DNA from: Erysipelotrichaceae bacterium
GTDB lineage: Bacteria > Bacillota_I > Bacilli_A > Erysipelotrichales > Erysipelotrichaceae
Assembly (NCBI GenBank): GCA_017512625.1
Contig: JAFWFB010000078.1
Coordinates: forward strand, 1-8,091
DNA length: 8,091 nt
Reading direction: 5' to 3'
Part shown: piece by piece, positions 1-5,780 of the stretch
Layout of the letters: every line of letters begins with the position of its first letter
Numbering within the stretch: the first letter of the stretch is position 1
The notes under the pieces: generated by a model
What the model saw: the letters and a program-made list of their open reading frames with translations, nothing else
The model's database searches: none
What the model was told of the DNA's origin: nothing
Position numbers and translations under genes: made by a program

Positions 1-345
1 AAGATGATGCAGGAAACAGATATCGTTTTGACTGAGCATGTCGGTAATCCAGATTATTCGATAAAAAACCGGACGATCGAAGATGAGATCGCTACCTATA
101 AGCAGGATATGGCCTGGCTGGATGAAAGCGATCTGGTGATCGCTGAATGTTCGACTCCTTCCCTTGGTGTGGGTTATGAGCTGGGTTACGCGGAAGCACA
201 TCATAAACCGGTCTATATCTTCCATCGGGTACCCTCTGATATTCACCTTTCCTCAATGCTTTCGGGAAACGAATACTTCCATGTCTTTAGCTATGAGAGC
301 GAACAAGAGCTGATGGAAAAGGTCAAAGAGATCATAAGCAAATAA
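1..345 (+). CDS. DNPH1-like 2'-deoxynucleoside 5'-phosphate N-hydrolase (partial, 5' end outside window)
   Basis: This is the C-terminal part of a nucleoside 2-deoxyribosyltransferase-fold protein. It resembles DNPH1 (Rcl), which hydrolyses the N-glycosidic bond of deoxynucleoside monophosphates. The reading frame is open to the left edge, and the family's N-terminal Rossmann strand with its GSIRGGR-like loop is absent, so the gene starts before the window. The in-frame ATG codons at 4 and 7 are probably internal. Numbering from the ATG at 4, the visible motifs are VLTEHV (8-13), QDMAWL (34-39) and SLGVGYELG (53-61). D35 and E59 match the catalytic Asp and Glu of human DNPH1 in both motif and 24-residue spacing (human residues recalled from memory). 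Four nt separate its stop from the next ATG, so the two genes are probably co-transcribed and translationally coupled. A deoxyribosyltransferase is the alternative reading, but TEHV plus SLGVGYELG favours DNPH1. Confidence 0.85.
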   Translation, partial: KMMQETDIVLTEHVGNPDYSIKNRTIEDEIATYKQDMAWLDESDLVIAECSTPSLGVGYELGYAEAHHKPVYIFHRVPSDIHLSSMLSGNEYFHVFSYESEQELMEKVKEIISK

Positions 346-349
346 TCAC

Positions 350-862
350 ATGAAAGATTCAAATATCGGAAAACGCATCATCATCCTGGGACCTTCGGGC
401 AGCGGGAAGAGTACTTTCTCCCGTAAGCTGCACGATCTTTTAGGTCTGCCTTTGATCCATCTGGACAATATCTGGTGGAAAGAAGATAAGACCCACATTA
501 CCAGGGAGCAGTTCGATCGGAAACTGGCGGAAATATTGCAGGGAGAAAAGTGGATCATCGATGGCGATTACAGCCGGACCTACGAGGTTAGATTCAAAGC
601 CTGTGACACGGTGATCTTTCTGGATTACGATAAGAAGACCTGTCTTTCCGGTATCAGCGAAAGGATCGGTAAAAAGCGCGGGGATATCCCCTGGATCGAA
701 GATAAGCTTGATCCGGAGCTGGTAGAGTTAATAAACAATTACGAGGCCAAAAACCGGCCGATCATCTACCAGCTGATGGAAAAATATCCCAATAAAAGGG
801 CCATTATCTTTAAAGACCGTGATCAGTCGAAGCAATGGCTGGAAGATTTAGAGCAATGTTAA
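350..862 (+). CDS. FlaR/adenylate-kinase-like P-loop nucleotide-binding protein
   Basis: A 170-residue protein of the family often labelled 'DNA topology modulation protein FlaR' or 'adenylate kinase-like AAA protein'. The Walker A motif GPSGSGKST is at residues 14-22. LDNIWWK follows at 38-44, where this family typically has an LD..W substrate-site motif. Next come WIIDGDY (68-74) and a hydrophobic strand VIFLDYD ending in a Walker B-like aspartate. The basic stretch ERIGKKRGD may act as a lid, and the C-terminus has the family's RPIIYQLMEKYPNKRAIIFK pattern. It probably phosphorylates or binds a nucleotide, but the substrate is unknown; the name FlaR comes from an old phenotype and should not be read as flagellar function. 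The start is 4 nt after the upstream stop with no strong ribosome site, which suggests coupling to the DNPH1-like gene. The length is normal for the family. Confidence 0.8.
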   Translation: MKDSNIGKRIIILGPSGSGKSTFSRKLHDLLGLPLIHLDNIWWKEDKTHITREQFDRKLAEILQGEKWIIDGDYSRTYEVRFKACDTVIFLDYDKKTCLSGISERIGKKRGDIPWIEDKLDPELVELINNYEAKNRPIIYQLMEKYPNKRAIIFKDRDQSKQWLEDLEQC

Positions 863-884
863 AATGCATTGCTTGTAGCAATGC
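852..884. promoter_or_regulatory. Three-copy AGCAATG motif containing an 8-bp inverted repeat
   Basis: GCATTGCT (866-873) and AGCAATGC (877-884) form a perfect 8-bp inverted repeat around TGT. A third AGCAATG copy lies at 852-858, overlapping the end of the upstream gene. The element sits 38 to 71 nt before the start codon of an XRE-type regulator, a usual place for an autoregulatory operator. In RNA the 8-bp repeat followed by TTGTTTGGTTTT could instead be a weak terminator for the upstream pair, but its 3-nt loop and interrupted T-tract make that less convincing. No clear promoter hexamers could be fixed here; TTGCTT at 869-874 and TTAGAT at 895-900 are spaced too widely. Confidence 0.5.
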
Positions 885-922
885 TTGTTTGGTTTTAGAT
901 TAACGATGAAGGAGATACCTTT

Positions 923-1432
923 ATGTTAAACGAAAATATTAAAACCTTAAGAAAAGCCAAGGGTCTTTCCCAGGAAGAACTGGCAACAAAGTTGAATGTC
1001 GTAAGACAGACGGTTTCCAAATGGGAAAACGGTCTGTCCGTCCCTGACTCGGAACTGCTCATCGCGCTTGCAGAAGTATTTGAAGTTCCGGTCGCTACCC
1101 TTTTGGGTGAGAAGGTCGATCAACCGCAGGCCGATGATCTTAGAGCGATCTCGGAAAAGCTGGAGATCATCAATCTGCAACTTGCCCGAAAGAATGAAGC
1201 CAAAAGAACGATGATCCGGGTCATCCTAGCTGTCATGGCGATCGTTACCGTATTGGTACTGCTTATAATAGCCAAATACGATAATATCTGGACCAGCTGG
1301 GATTTCAATGATCCGGAAACCGCGGTCGCCGGAACCTTTGTCCACGCCTTTATCTGGATCTTTGTCAGGATCTCACCATTCATCCTGCTTGGCTCGATCC
1401 TGGGGATCATCCTGTCCTTTAGAAAGAAATAG
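923..1432 (+). CDS. XRE-family transcriptional regulator with two C-terminal membrane segments
   Basis: A 169-residue protein. Residues 3-62 are a Cro/C1-type helix-turn-helix: LRKAKGLSQEELATKLNV, then the recognition-helix signature RQTVSKWENG (28-37), then PDSELLIALAEVFEV. Residues 63-95 are a polar, partly coiled linker. Two hydrophobic stretches follow, about 98-117 and 138-165, the second ending in the positive tail RKK. The layout suggests a repressor anchored to the inner face of the cytoplasmic membrane, a common Bacillota type whose ligand is rarely known. The start is well supported by AAGGAG at 909-914, 8 nt before ATG. It follows the P-loop gene by 60 nt that contain a repeated motif, so it may have its own promoter and control itself or its neighbours. 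The target is not evident from sequence. Confidence 0.93.
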   Translation: MLNENIKTLRKAKGLSQEELATKLNVVRQTVSKWENGLSVPDSELLIALAEVFEVPVATLLGEKVDQPQADDLRAISEKLEIINLQLARKNEAKRTMIRVILAVMAIVTVLVLLIIAKYDNIWTSWDFNDPETAVAGTFVHAFIWIFVRISPFILLGSILGIILSFRKK

Positions 1433-1438
1433 AAAAAT

Positions 1439-1465
1439 AAAAGATCTTCGAAAGAAGATCTTTTT
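1439..1465. terminator. Bidirectional Rho-independent terminator between convergent genes
   Basis: An 11-bp stem (1439-1449 with 1454-1464) closes on a GAAA loop. It is flanked by A-rich sequence on the left and T-rich sequence on the right, so it has a T-tract on either strand. It lies just after the regulator stop (1432) and just after the degV stop on the other strand (1470), and can serve both. Confidence 0.9.
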
Positions 1466-1469
1466 ATTA

Positions 1470-2348
1470 TCAGTCGATACGTTTAGCGCCGGTAAAGAAG
1501 AGAGCGACGGTACCCGGACCGGTATGGGAACCGATGACGGCACCGATCGAAGTGATCTTGACATCTTTGACATTCTTGAAATGCTTGAGGATCTCATCCT
1601 TTAAGGCAGTAGCATCACCCAGGCAATTGCTATTGGTGATGTAGACATAGCCGTCATATTCAGCACCATTATCTGCGGTAGCAAGCATGGTCTTGATGGC
1701 TTCCATCATGGCTCTGCGCTTGCCCATGCATTTCTTGCGGACCTCGAGCTTGCCGATCTTATCGACATACATGAACGGACAGATATTTAGTGCGTTGGCA
1801 AAGTTTCCGGCGGCTGCCGATACCCTACCACCCTTGATGAGCATTGTCAGATCCATGGTATAGAACAGGTGGTTGACATTGAGCTTGTGCTCTTGCAGAT
1901 ATTCGAAGTTTTCTTCGATGGACATACCCTTATTCTGGTTATCAACTGCCAGTTTTACCAGCAGGCCATAACCGCCGCTGGCTGCCAGGGAATCGATCAC
2001 ATGGACCTTGTTTTCGTAGCGGAAGTTAAGGTCGGAGGCTGCTAAAACAGCACTGTTGTAGGTTCCACTGATTCCGGAACTTAAGGTAATATGCAAAACA
2101 TCTTTTCCTTCCTTGAGGATCGGCTCAAAGAAGCGGACATACTGACCGACACTGACCTGCGAAGTGCTGACCTTGTCGGCTTTGATAACATCTTCAAAGA
2201 ATCTGGAAGCTGGATAGGAAGCCCCGAGATCGTCGGTAAATTCCTGATCATCCATAGTAAAGTGGAATGGTGTATACAACAGGTGATTGTCGTGGATAAA
2301 ACTTTCGTCCATATCGATGGTCGAACAACAGGTAATTTGGTAATTCAT
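1470..2348 (-). CDS. DegV family protein (FakB-like fatty acid-binding protein)
   Basis: A DegV-family protein of 292 residues. Family members (FakB) hold a fatty acid for phosphorylation by the FakA kinase, feeding exogenous fatty acids into phospholipids. I place the start at the ATG at 2348, giving MNYQITCCSTIDM, which aligns with the usual first beta strand and STADL motif. The in-frame ATG at 2426 would add 26 residues with no family resemblance and would put the promoter inside the gene. Visible motifs are STSQVS (61-66), LSSGISGTYNSA (from 89), a GGYG loop, LIKGGRVSAAAG and IGSHTGPGTVALFF near the end. T62, S94 and H275 match the FakB lipid-headgroup ligands by motif. The N-terminal motif is divergent: CCST replaces the usual TDST. 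No FakA is in the window. The gene converges with the XRE regulator gene. Confidence 0.94.
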   Translation of the reverse strand: MNYQITCCSTIDMDESFIHDNHLLYTPFHFTMDDQEFTDDLGASYPASRFFEDVIKADKVSTSQVSVGQYVRFFEPILKEGKDVLHITLSSGISGTYNSAVLAASDLNFRYENKVHVIDSLAASGGYGLLVKLAVDNQNKGMSIEENFEYLQEHKLNVNHLFYTMDLTMLIKGGRVSAAAGNFANALNICPFMYVDKIGKLEVRKKCMGKRRAMMEAIKTMLATADNGAEYDGYVYITNSNCLGDATALKDEILKHFKNVKDVKITSIGAVIGSHTGPGTVALFFTGAKRID

Positions 2349-2354
2349 GTGTAC

Positions 2355-2383
2355 ATTATATACTAAAGGTCTCCAGATAACAA
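2355..2383 (-). promoter_or_regulatory. degV promoter, close enough to the ATG for a leaderless mRNA
   Basis: On the minus strand a -35 TTGTTA (2383-2378) is followed after exactly 17 nt by a perfect -10 TATAAT (2360-2355). Only 6 nt (GTACAC) separate the -10 from the ATG at 2348, so transcription is expected to start at or within a nucleotide or two of the A of the ATG. No Shine-Dalgarno sequence can fit in that space. A GGAG lies further upstream, but within the promoter spacer. Confidence 0.75.
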
Positions 2384-2400
2384 ACTGCTTAGTTAGTTTG
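2381..2400. repeat. Inverted repeat CAAACT-N8-AGTTTG overlapping the degV -35
   Basis: A perfect 6-bp inverted repeat (2381-2386 and 2395-2400) with an 8-nt centre. Its left arm overlaps the degV -35 hexamer. TAACAAA is also repeated directly at 2378-2384 and 2404-2410. This could be an operator in the divergent promoter region. I cannot assign it to a regulator, and short AT-rich repeats do arise by chance. Confidence 0.35.
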
Positions 2401-2462
2401 AGGTAACAAAAAATGCTTTTAAGCAAAAATAATAATGTGCATAATAGACGCCATTGTAGCGT

Positions 2463-2468
2463 TATAAT
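2463..2468 (+). promoter_or_regulatory. Candidate -10 element for the aldo/keto reductase gene
   Basis: A perfect TATAAT 42 nt before the reductase ATG. At the standard 16-18 nt spacing the -35 position holds only AT-rich sequence (around 2439-2446) and matches consensus poorly, so the promoter may be weak or activator-dependent. CATAAT at 2440-2445 is a second possible -10. Confidence 0.5.
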
Positions 2469-2478
2469 GGTCTTAACA

Positions 2479-2495
2479 GGTCATTTTAGATGACC
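2479..2495 (+). promoter_or_regulatory. Leader dyad GGTCAT-TTTAG-ATGACC before the reductase ribosome site
   Basis: A perfect 6-bp inverted repeat with a 5-nt centre. It lies between the -10 element and the AAAGGAG ribosome site (2500-2506) of the reductase gene. It could be a DNA operator just past the transcription start or a small hairpin in the mRNA leader. It has no T-tract, so it is not a terminator. Confidence 0.45.
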
Positions 2496-2510
2496 AGGTA
2501 AAGGAGTTAT

Positions 2511-3614
2511 ATGGATAAGATTAAAAAGAATTTCGGATTCGGATGCATGCGTCTGCCTATGATCGGCGATAAGGTCGATATCGAACAGACCAAGCAGATG
2601 GTCGACATGTTTCTGGAAAGAGGCTTTAACTATTTCGATACCGCTCATGGTTACATCGGCGGACAGAGTGAAACAGCCATCAGGGAATGTCTGACCAGCA
2701 GATACCCAAGAGAAGCCTACATCCTGACAGATAAACTGTCCCAGAATTTCTTCAATCGTGAAGAAGACATCCGCCCGCTTTTCAAGCAGCAGCTTGAAGC
2801 CTGTGGTGTCGATTACTTCGATTTCTTCCTGATGCATTCCCAGAATGCTTCCAACTATCCTAAGTACAAAGCCTGCAGAGCTTATGAAACTGCGTTTGAT
2901 CTGAAGAAGGAAGGTCTGGTAAGACATGTCGGTATCTCCTTCCATGATTCTCCGGAATTACTGGAACAGATCCTGACTGACTATCCGGAAGTGGAAGTTG
3001 TCCAGATCCAGTTAAACTATCTGGATTATGATAACCTGGCCATCCAGTCCCGTCGCTGTCTGGAAGTTATAAGAAAGCACAACAAGCCAGCAATCATCAT
3101 GGAACCGGTAAAGGGCGGAACCTTAGTCAATCTGCCTGAAGAAGCTACCAAAGTCCTGATGGATCTTAACAACGGATCAGTTGCCAGCTATGCGGTAAGG
3201 TTTGCTGCCGGATGCGAAGGCGTCATGATGGTATTATCCGGAATGAGCTCCTTAGAGCAGATGGATGATAACTCATCCTACATGCAGAATTTCGTTCCGC
3301 TTAACGAAGAGGAACAGGCTGCCATTGCCAAAGTCGTTGATATCTTCAATTCCAAGAAGCTGATCCCATGTACCGGATGCAGCTATTGTACAGAAGGCTG
3401 CCCGATGCAGATCAATATCCCGCAGCTGTTTACCTGCTATAACAACAAGGAACTCTCCCAGGCCTGGAATGCTGCCAGCTATTACCGTGTAGCTACTACT
3501 GACAGAGCCAAGGCTTCTGAGTGCATCAAGTGCGGTCAGTGTGAAAGCATCTGCCCGCAGCACCTGCCAATCAGAGATCTGCTGGAAACCGTAGCCGAGA
3601 CCTTTGAAAAGTAA
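2511..3614 (+). CDS. Aldo/keto reductase with C-terminal 2[4Fe-4S] ferredoxin domain
   Basis: A 367-residue predicted oxidoreductase of the COG1453 type. Residues 1-265 form an aldo/keto reductase TIM barrel opening with FGFGCMRLP. The catalytic tetrad is visible: D43 and Y48 (YFDTAHGY), K75 (ILTDKL) and H109 (FFLMHS). Residues 285-350 carry two CX2CX2CX3CP cluster motifs, at C287/C290/C293/C297 and C338/C341/C344/C348, each expected to hold a [4Fe-4S] cluster. The clusters suggest electron transfer between NAD(P)H or a ferredoxin and an unknown carbonyl substrate, and suit an anaerobe. Ribosome site AAAGGAG (2500-2506) is 4 nt before ATG. The gene is alone between its own promoter region and a strong terminator, divergent from degV. 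All catalytic and cluster residues are present, so it looks functional. The substrate cannot be told from sequence. Confidence 0.95.
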   Translation: MDKIKKNFGFGCMRLPMIGDKVDIEQTKQMVDMFLERGFNYFDTAHGYIGGQSETAIRECLTSRYPREAYILTDKLSQNFFNREEDIRPLFKQQLEACGVDYFDFFLMHSQNASNYPKYKACRAYETAFDLKKEGLVRHVGISFHDSPELLEQILTDYPEVEVVQIQLNYLDYDNLAIQSRRCLEVIRKHNKPAIIMEPVKGGTLVNLPEEATKVLMDLNNGSVASYAVRFAAGCEGVMMVLSGMSSLEQMDDNSSYMQNFVPLNEEEQAAIAKVVDIFNSKKLIPCTGCSYCTEGCPMQINIPQLFTCYNNKELSQAWNAASYYRVATTDRAKASECIKCGQCESICPQHLPIRDLLETVAETFEK

Positions 3615-3627
3615 ATAAAACAAGCCT

Positions 3628-3660
3628 AAAAGGGGACGAAAGCCGTCCCCTTTTCTTTTT
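3628..3660 (+). terminator. Rho-independent terminator of the aldo/keto reductase gene
   Basis: AAAAGGGGACG (3628-3638) pairs with CGTCCCCTTTT (3644-3654) as an 11-bp GC-rich stem with a 5-nt AAAGC loop, followed by CTTTTT. It starts 13 nt after the stop codon and insulates the reductase gene from the glmS unit. Confidence 0.95.
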
Positions 3661-3674
3661 GTCTTAGGATGAGA

Positions 3675-3680
3675 TATAAT
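3675..3680 (+). promoter_or_regulatory. Candidate -10 element for the glmS transcript
   Basis: A perfect TATAAT that would start transcription near 3687, leaving about 40 nt before the ribozyme cleavage site. The matching -35 position falls in the T-rich tail of the preceding terminator (TTTCTT at 3652-3657) and is a poor match, so this is tentative. Confidence 0.45.
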
Positions 3681-3725
3681 AGTTATGTGTTCTTTGACAT
3701 GATCAGTATGCAGAATTTCTCTTCT

Positions 3726-3851
3726 AGCGCCATGCACCTTTTTTAGGTTAACGAGGATAAGGGTCATCGAAAATTCGGCGGACGCCCTTACGCATGTCCA
3801 ATGCGGACGGCACATCAAATATGAGGGTAACCTCAAAACAAATATGTGCCG
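3726..3851 (+). ncRNA. glmS ribozyme/riboswitch (glucosamine-6-phosphate sensing leader), atypical core
   Basis: This is the self-cleaving leader found before glmS in many Bacillota. Cleavage is expected between A3726 and G3727 of TAGCGCC. CGCC (3728-3731) pairs with GGCG (3777-3780) as pseudoknot P2.2. P2 is short (3736-3739 with 3745-3748), and P2.1 is TAAGGG (3758-3763) with CCCTTA (3785-3790). Core blocks ACGAGG (3751-3756), ATCGA (3766-3770) and TCGGCGG (3775-3781) are present. CGCAT/ATGCG (3791-3795, 3801-3805) with loop GTCC facing GGAC is P3 and its pseudoknot. CGGCACAT/ATGTGCCG (3808-3815, 3844-3851) is P4, and a GTAA-capped stem (3822-3835) lies inside it. It ends 59 nt before glmS. 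Oddity: the block before ACGAGG is GTTA, not GTTG, so A3750 occupies the place of the catalytic guanine. Family membership is secure; catalytic activity is in doubt. Confidence 0.93.
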
Positions 3852-3910
3852 ATGGAATACTTAGGATTAAACAATTTACATTAATAATAGAAAGTTGAGA
3901 AATAAATAAT

Positions 3911-5728
3911 ATGTGTGGAATTATTGGTTACGTTGGTAACGACAATGCCGTCAGCGTTCTGGTTGAAAGCCTGAAGCTGCTGGAATATCGTGGTTACGAC
4001 AGTGCCGGTGTTGTTTTTAATCGTGGAAACGAGAGCACTATCATCAAATGTGCCGGTATGGTTTCCGATCTGGTCGATCTGGTTGGCGAAGACAATTATG
4101 GCGCCAAGATCGGTCTGGGTCATACCCGTTGGGCCACTCATGGTGAAGTAAACTACACCAATGCTCACCCTCATAAATTCGGTAATGTTACCATCGTACA
4201 TAACGGAATAATCGAAAACTATAAAGAACTGATCAATACATACGGACTGGCTGACAAGCTGCAGTCTCAGACTGATACAGAAGTTATCGCTGCTGTTTTG
4301 GATCACTACTATACAAACGATCCGTTTGAAGCAATCAAGAAGACAGTCTCTGAATTAAAGGGAACTTTTGCTTTGGGCATCATGTTCAAGGATCGTCCGG
4401 AAGAATTATACTGCATCCGTAAGGTCTCCCCGATCGTCGGTACCTATAGCAATGGTCAGGCTGCTTTTGCCTCCGACCTCGTACCGCTTTCCAAGTTCTC
4501 GGATAAATTCTTCGTTTTACCGGAAATGGTCGTCATGAAAGCTGATAAAGACGGTTTATACATGACCGATCTGGAAGGCAATGCTGTTAAACCGGAATAC
4601 TACGAGTTCGACTGGGAAATCGAAAATGCATCCAAGGGCGGTTATCCGTTCTACATGGAAAAAGAGATCCACGAAGAGCCAAAGGCTATCAGAGCTACTC
4701 TTGAAGATCGTATCGTCAATGGACTTCCTGATTTCACCAAGGATGAGATCCCTGATGAATTCTTCGAAGATCTTAACCAGGCGGTGATCATTGCCTGTGG
4801 TACTTCCTACCATGCGGGACTGGTCGCCAAGCATCACTTCGAAAAGTATGCTAAGCTGCACACCGATGTCGTTCTGGCCTCCGAATACGCAAATGCTGCT
4901 CACCTGATCGATGGCAAGACTCTGGTCATGGCCATCTCCCAATCCGGTGAGACCATCGATACCCTTAGAGCCTTCGATGAATGCAAGGAATATGGCGTCA
5001 AGACCTTAGCTATCTTAAACGTCAAGAATTCATCGATCTCACGTAGTGCCGATCATAGTTTATACACTTATTCAGGACCGGAGATCGCTGTTGCCAGCAC
5101 CAAGGCCTATACTTCGCAGTTGGCTGCCATCAGCCTTCTGACTGCCAAGATGGCCATGGTAAGAAAGACCTGCAGCGAGGAAGAGGTCAAGAAATTCATC
5201 GCTGATCTGGTCAAAGTTCCTGAAGGTATTGAAAAAGTTCTGGCTGTAAGAAATGATTATCACTTACTCTCCAGAGAACTGGTATCTACCCATGACCTGT
5301 TCATGATCGGTAGAGGACTGGATTACCTGGCACTGATGGAAGGTGCCTTAAAGATCAAGGAGATCTCCTACATCCACGCTGAAGCTTTTGCCTCTGGCGA
5401 ACTGAAGCATGGAACGATCGCTTTGGTCGAAAAAGATCTGCCTGTACTGGCAGGTATCACCCAAGAGGAATTACTGCTTAAGCAATTATCTAACATCAAG
5501 GAAGTCAAGTCCCGTGGTGGCAAGATCTATGCTTTCGTTAAGGAAAGCCTGGTCGATAAGCTGGAAGACAACGAGCTCGTCGTTTATCCGCTGCCTGATC
5601 TTAATGATGACTTCATGGTCTTTGAAGAAGTCGTCCTTTTACAGCTGCTTGCCTACTATCTGACTATCGATAAGGGTTATGATGTCGATAAGCCAAGAAA
5701 TCTGGCTAAAGTAGTTACTGTTGAATAA
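3911..5728 (+). CDS. glmS: Glutamine--fructose-6-phosphate aminotransferase (isomerizing)
   Basis: Makes glucosamine-6-phosphate from fructose-6-phosphate and glutamine, the first step to UDP-GlcNAc and peptidoglycan. The 605 residues match the usual full length. The N-terminal glutaminase domain starts with catalytic C2 after Met removal (MCGIIGY), which fixes the start codon. It has EYRGYDSAG (25-33), GHTRWATHG (70-78), AHPH (85-88), HNGIIENY (97-104) and DTE (122-124). Two SIS domains follow, with ACGTSYHAG near 293, SQSGETIDTL, STKAYTSQL and the HAEAFASGELKHG segment whose His takes part in sugar ring opening. The C-terminus NLAKVVTVE supplies the catalytic lysine (K600). The ribosome site is weak (AAAGTTGAG at 3891-3899). 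Expression should be governed by the ribozyme leader. glnN follows after 52 nt with no terminator. All key residues are intact. Confidence 0.99.
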   Translation: MCGIIGYVGNDNAVSVLVESLKLLEYRGYDSAGVVFNRGNESTIIKCAGMVSDLVDLVGEDNYGAKIGLGHTRWATHGEVNYTNAHPHKFGNVTIVHNGIIENYKELINTYGLADKLQSQTDTEVIAAVLDHYYTNDPFEAIKKTVSELKGTFALGIMFKDRPEELYCIRKVSPIVGTYSNGQAAFASDLVPLSKFSDKFFVLPEMVVMKADKDGLYMTDLEGNAVKPEYYEFDWEIENASKGGYPFYMEKEIHEEPKAIRATLEDRIVNGLPDFTKDEIPDEFFEDLNQAVIIACGTSYHAGLVAKHHFEKYAKLHTDVVLASEYANAAHLIDGKTLVMAISQSGETIDTLRAFDECKEYGVKTLAILNVKNSSISRSADHSLYTYSGPEIAVASTKAYTSQLAAISLLTAKMAMVRKTCSEEEVKKFIADLVKVPEGIEKVLAVRNDYHLLSRELVSTHDLFMIGRGLDYLALMEGALKIKEISYIHAEAFASGELKHGTIALVEKDLPVLAGITQEELLLKQLSNIKEVKSRGGKIYAFVKESLVDKLEDNELVVYPLPDLNDDFMVFEEVVLLQLLAYYLTIDKGYDVDKPRNLAKVVTVE

Positions 5729-5780
5729 TTAAAGAATAGATAATTCGCATACTGGTCATGCAAAGACACAGGAGTAGAAT

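Noticed and set aside
2414..2425. TGCTTTTAAGCA as a terminator.
   Set aside because: A 2-nt loop cannot close a stable RNA hairpin. The site lies between divergent promoters, where a terminator is not expected.
2349..2426. N-terminal extension of DegV starting at the ATG at 2426.
   Set aside because: The extra 26 residues do not resemble the family, and the region contains a well-spaced promoter. The start at 2348 fits the DegV N-terminus.
3694..3699. A perfect -35 hexamer TTGACA between the candidate glmS -10 and the ribozyme.
   Set aside because: No acceptable -10 lies 16-18 nt downstream, and a start there would fall at or beyond the ribozyme cleavage site. Probably chance or part of the leader.
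4556..4942. Long minus-strand open frame inside glmS, and similar frames inside the reductase, glmS and glnN.
   Set aside because: They lie antisense to genes with strong family motifs, have no ribosome sites, and encode no recognisable protein.
5729..5780. A terminator or strong promoter between glmS and glnN.
   Set aside because: No stable hairpin with a T-tract is present, and the GATAAT at 5739-5744 has no good -35 partner. Co-transcription is the simpler reading.
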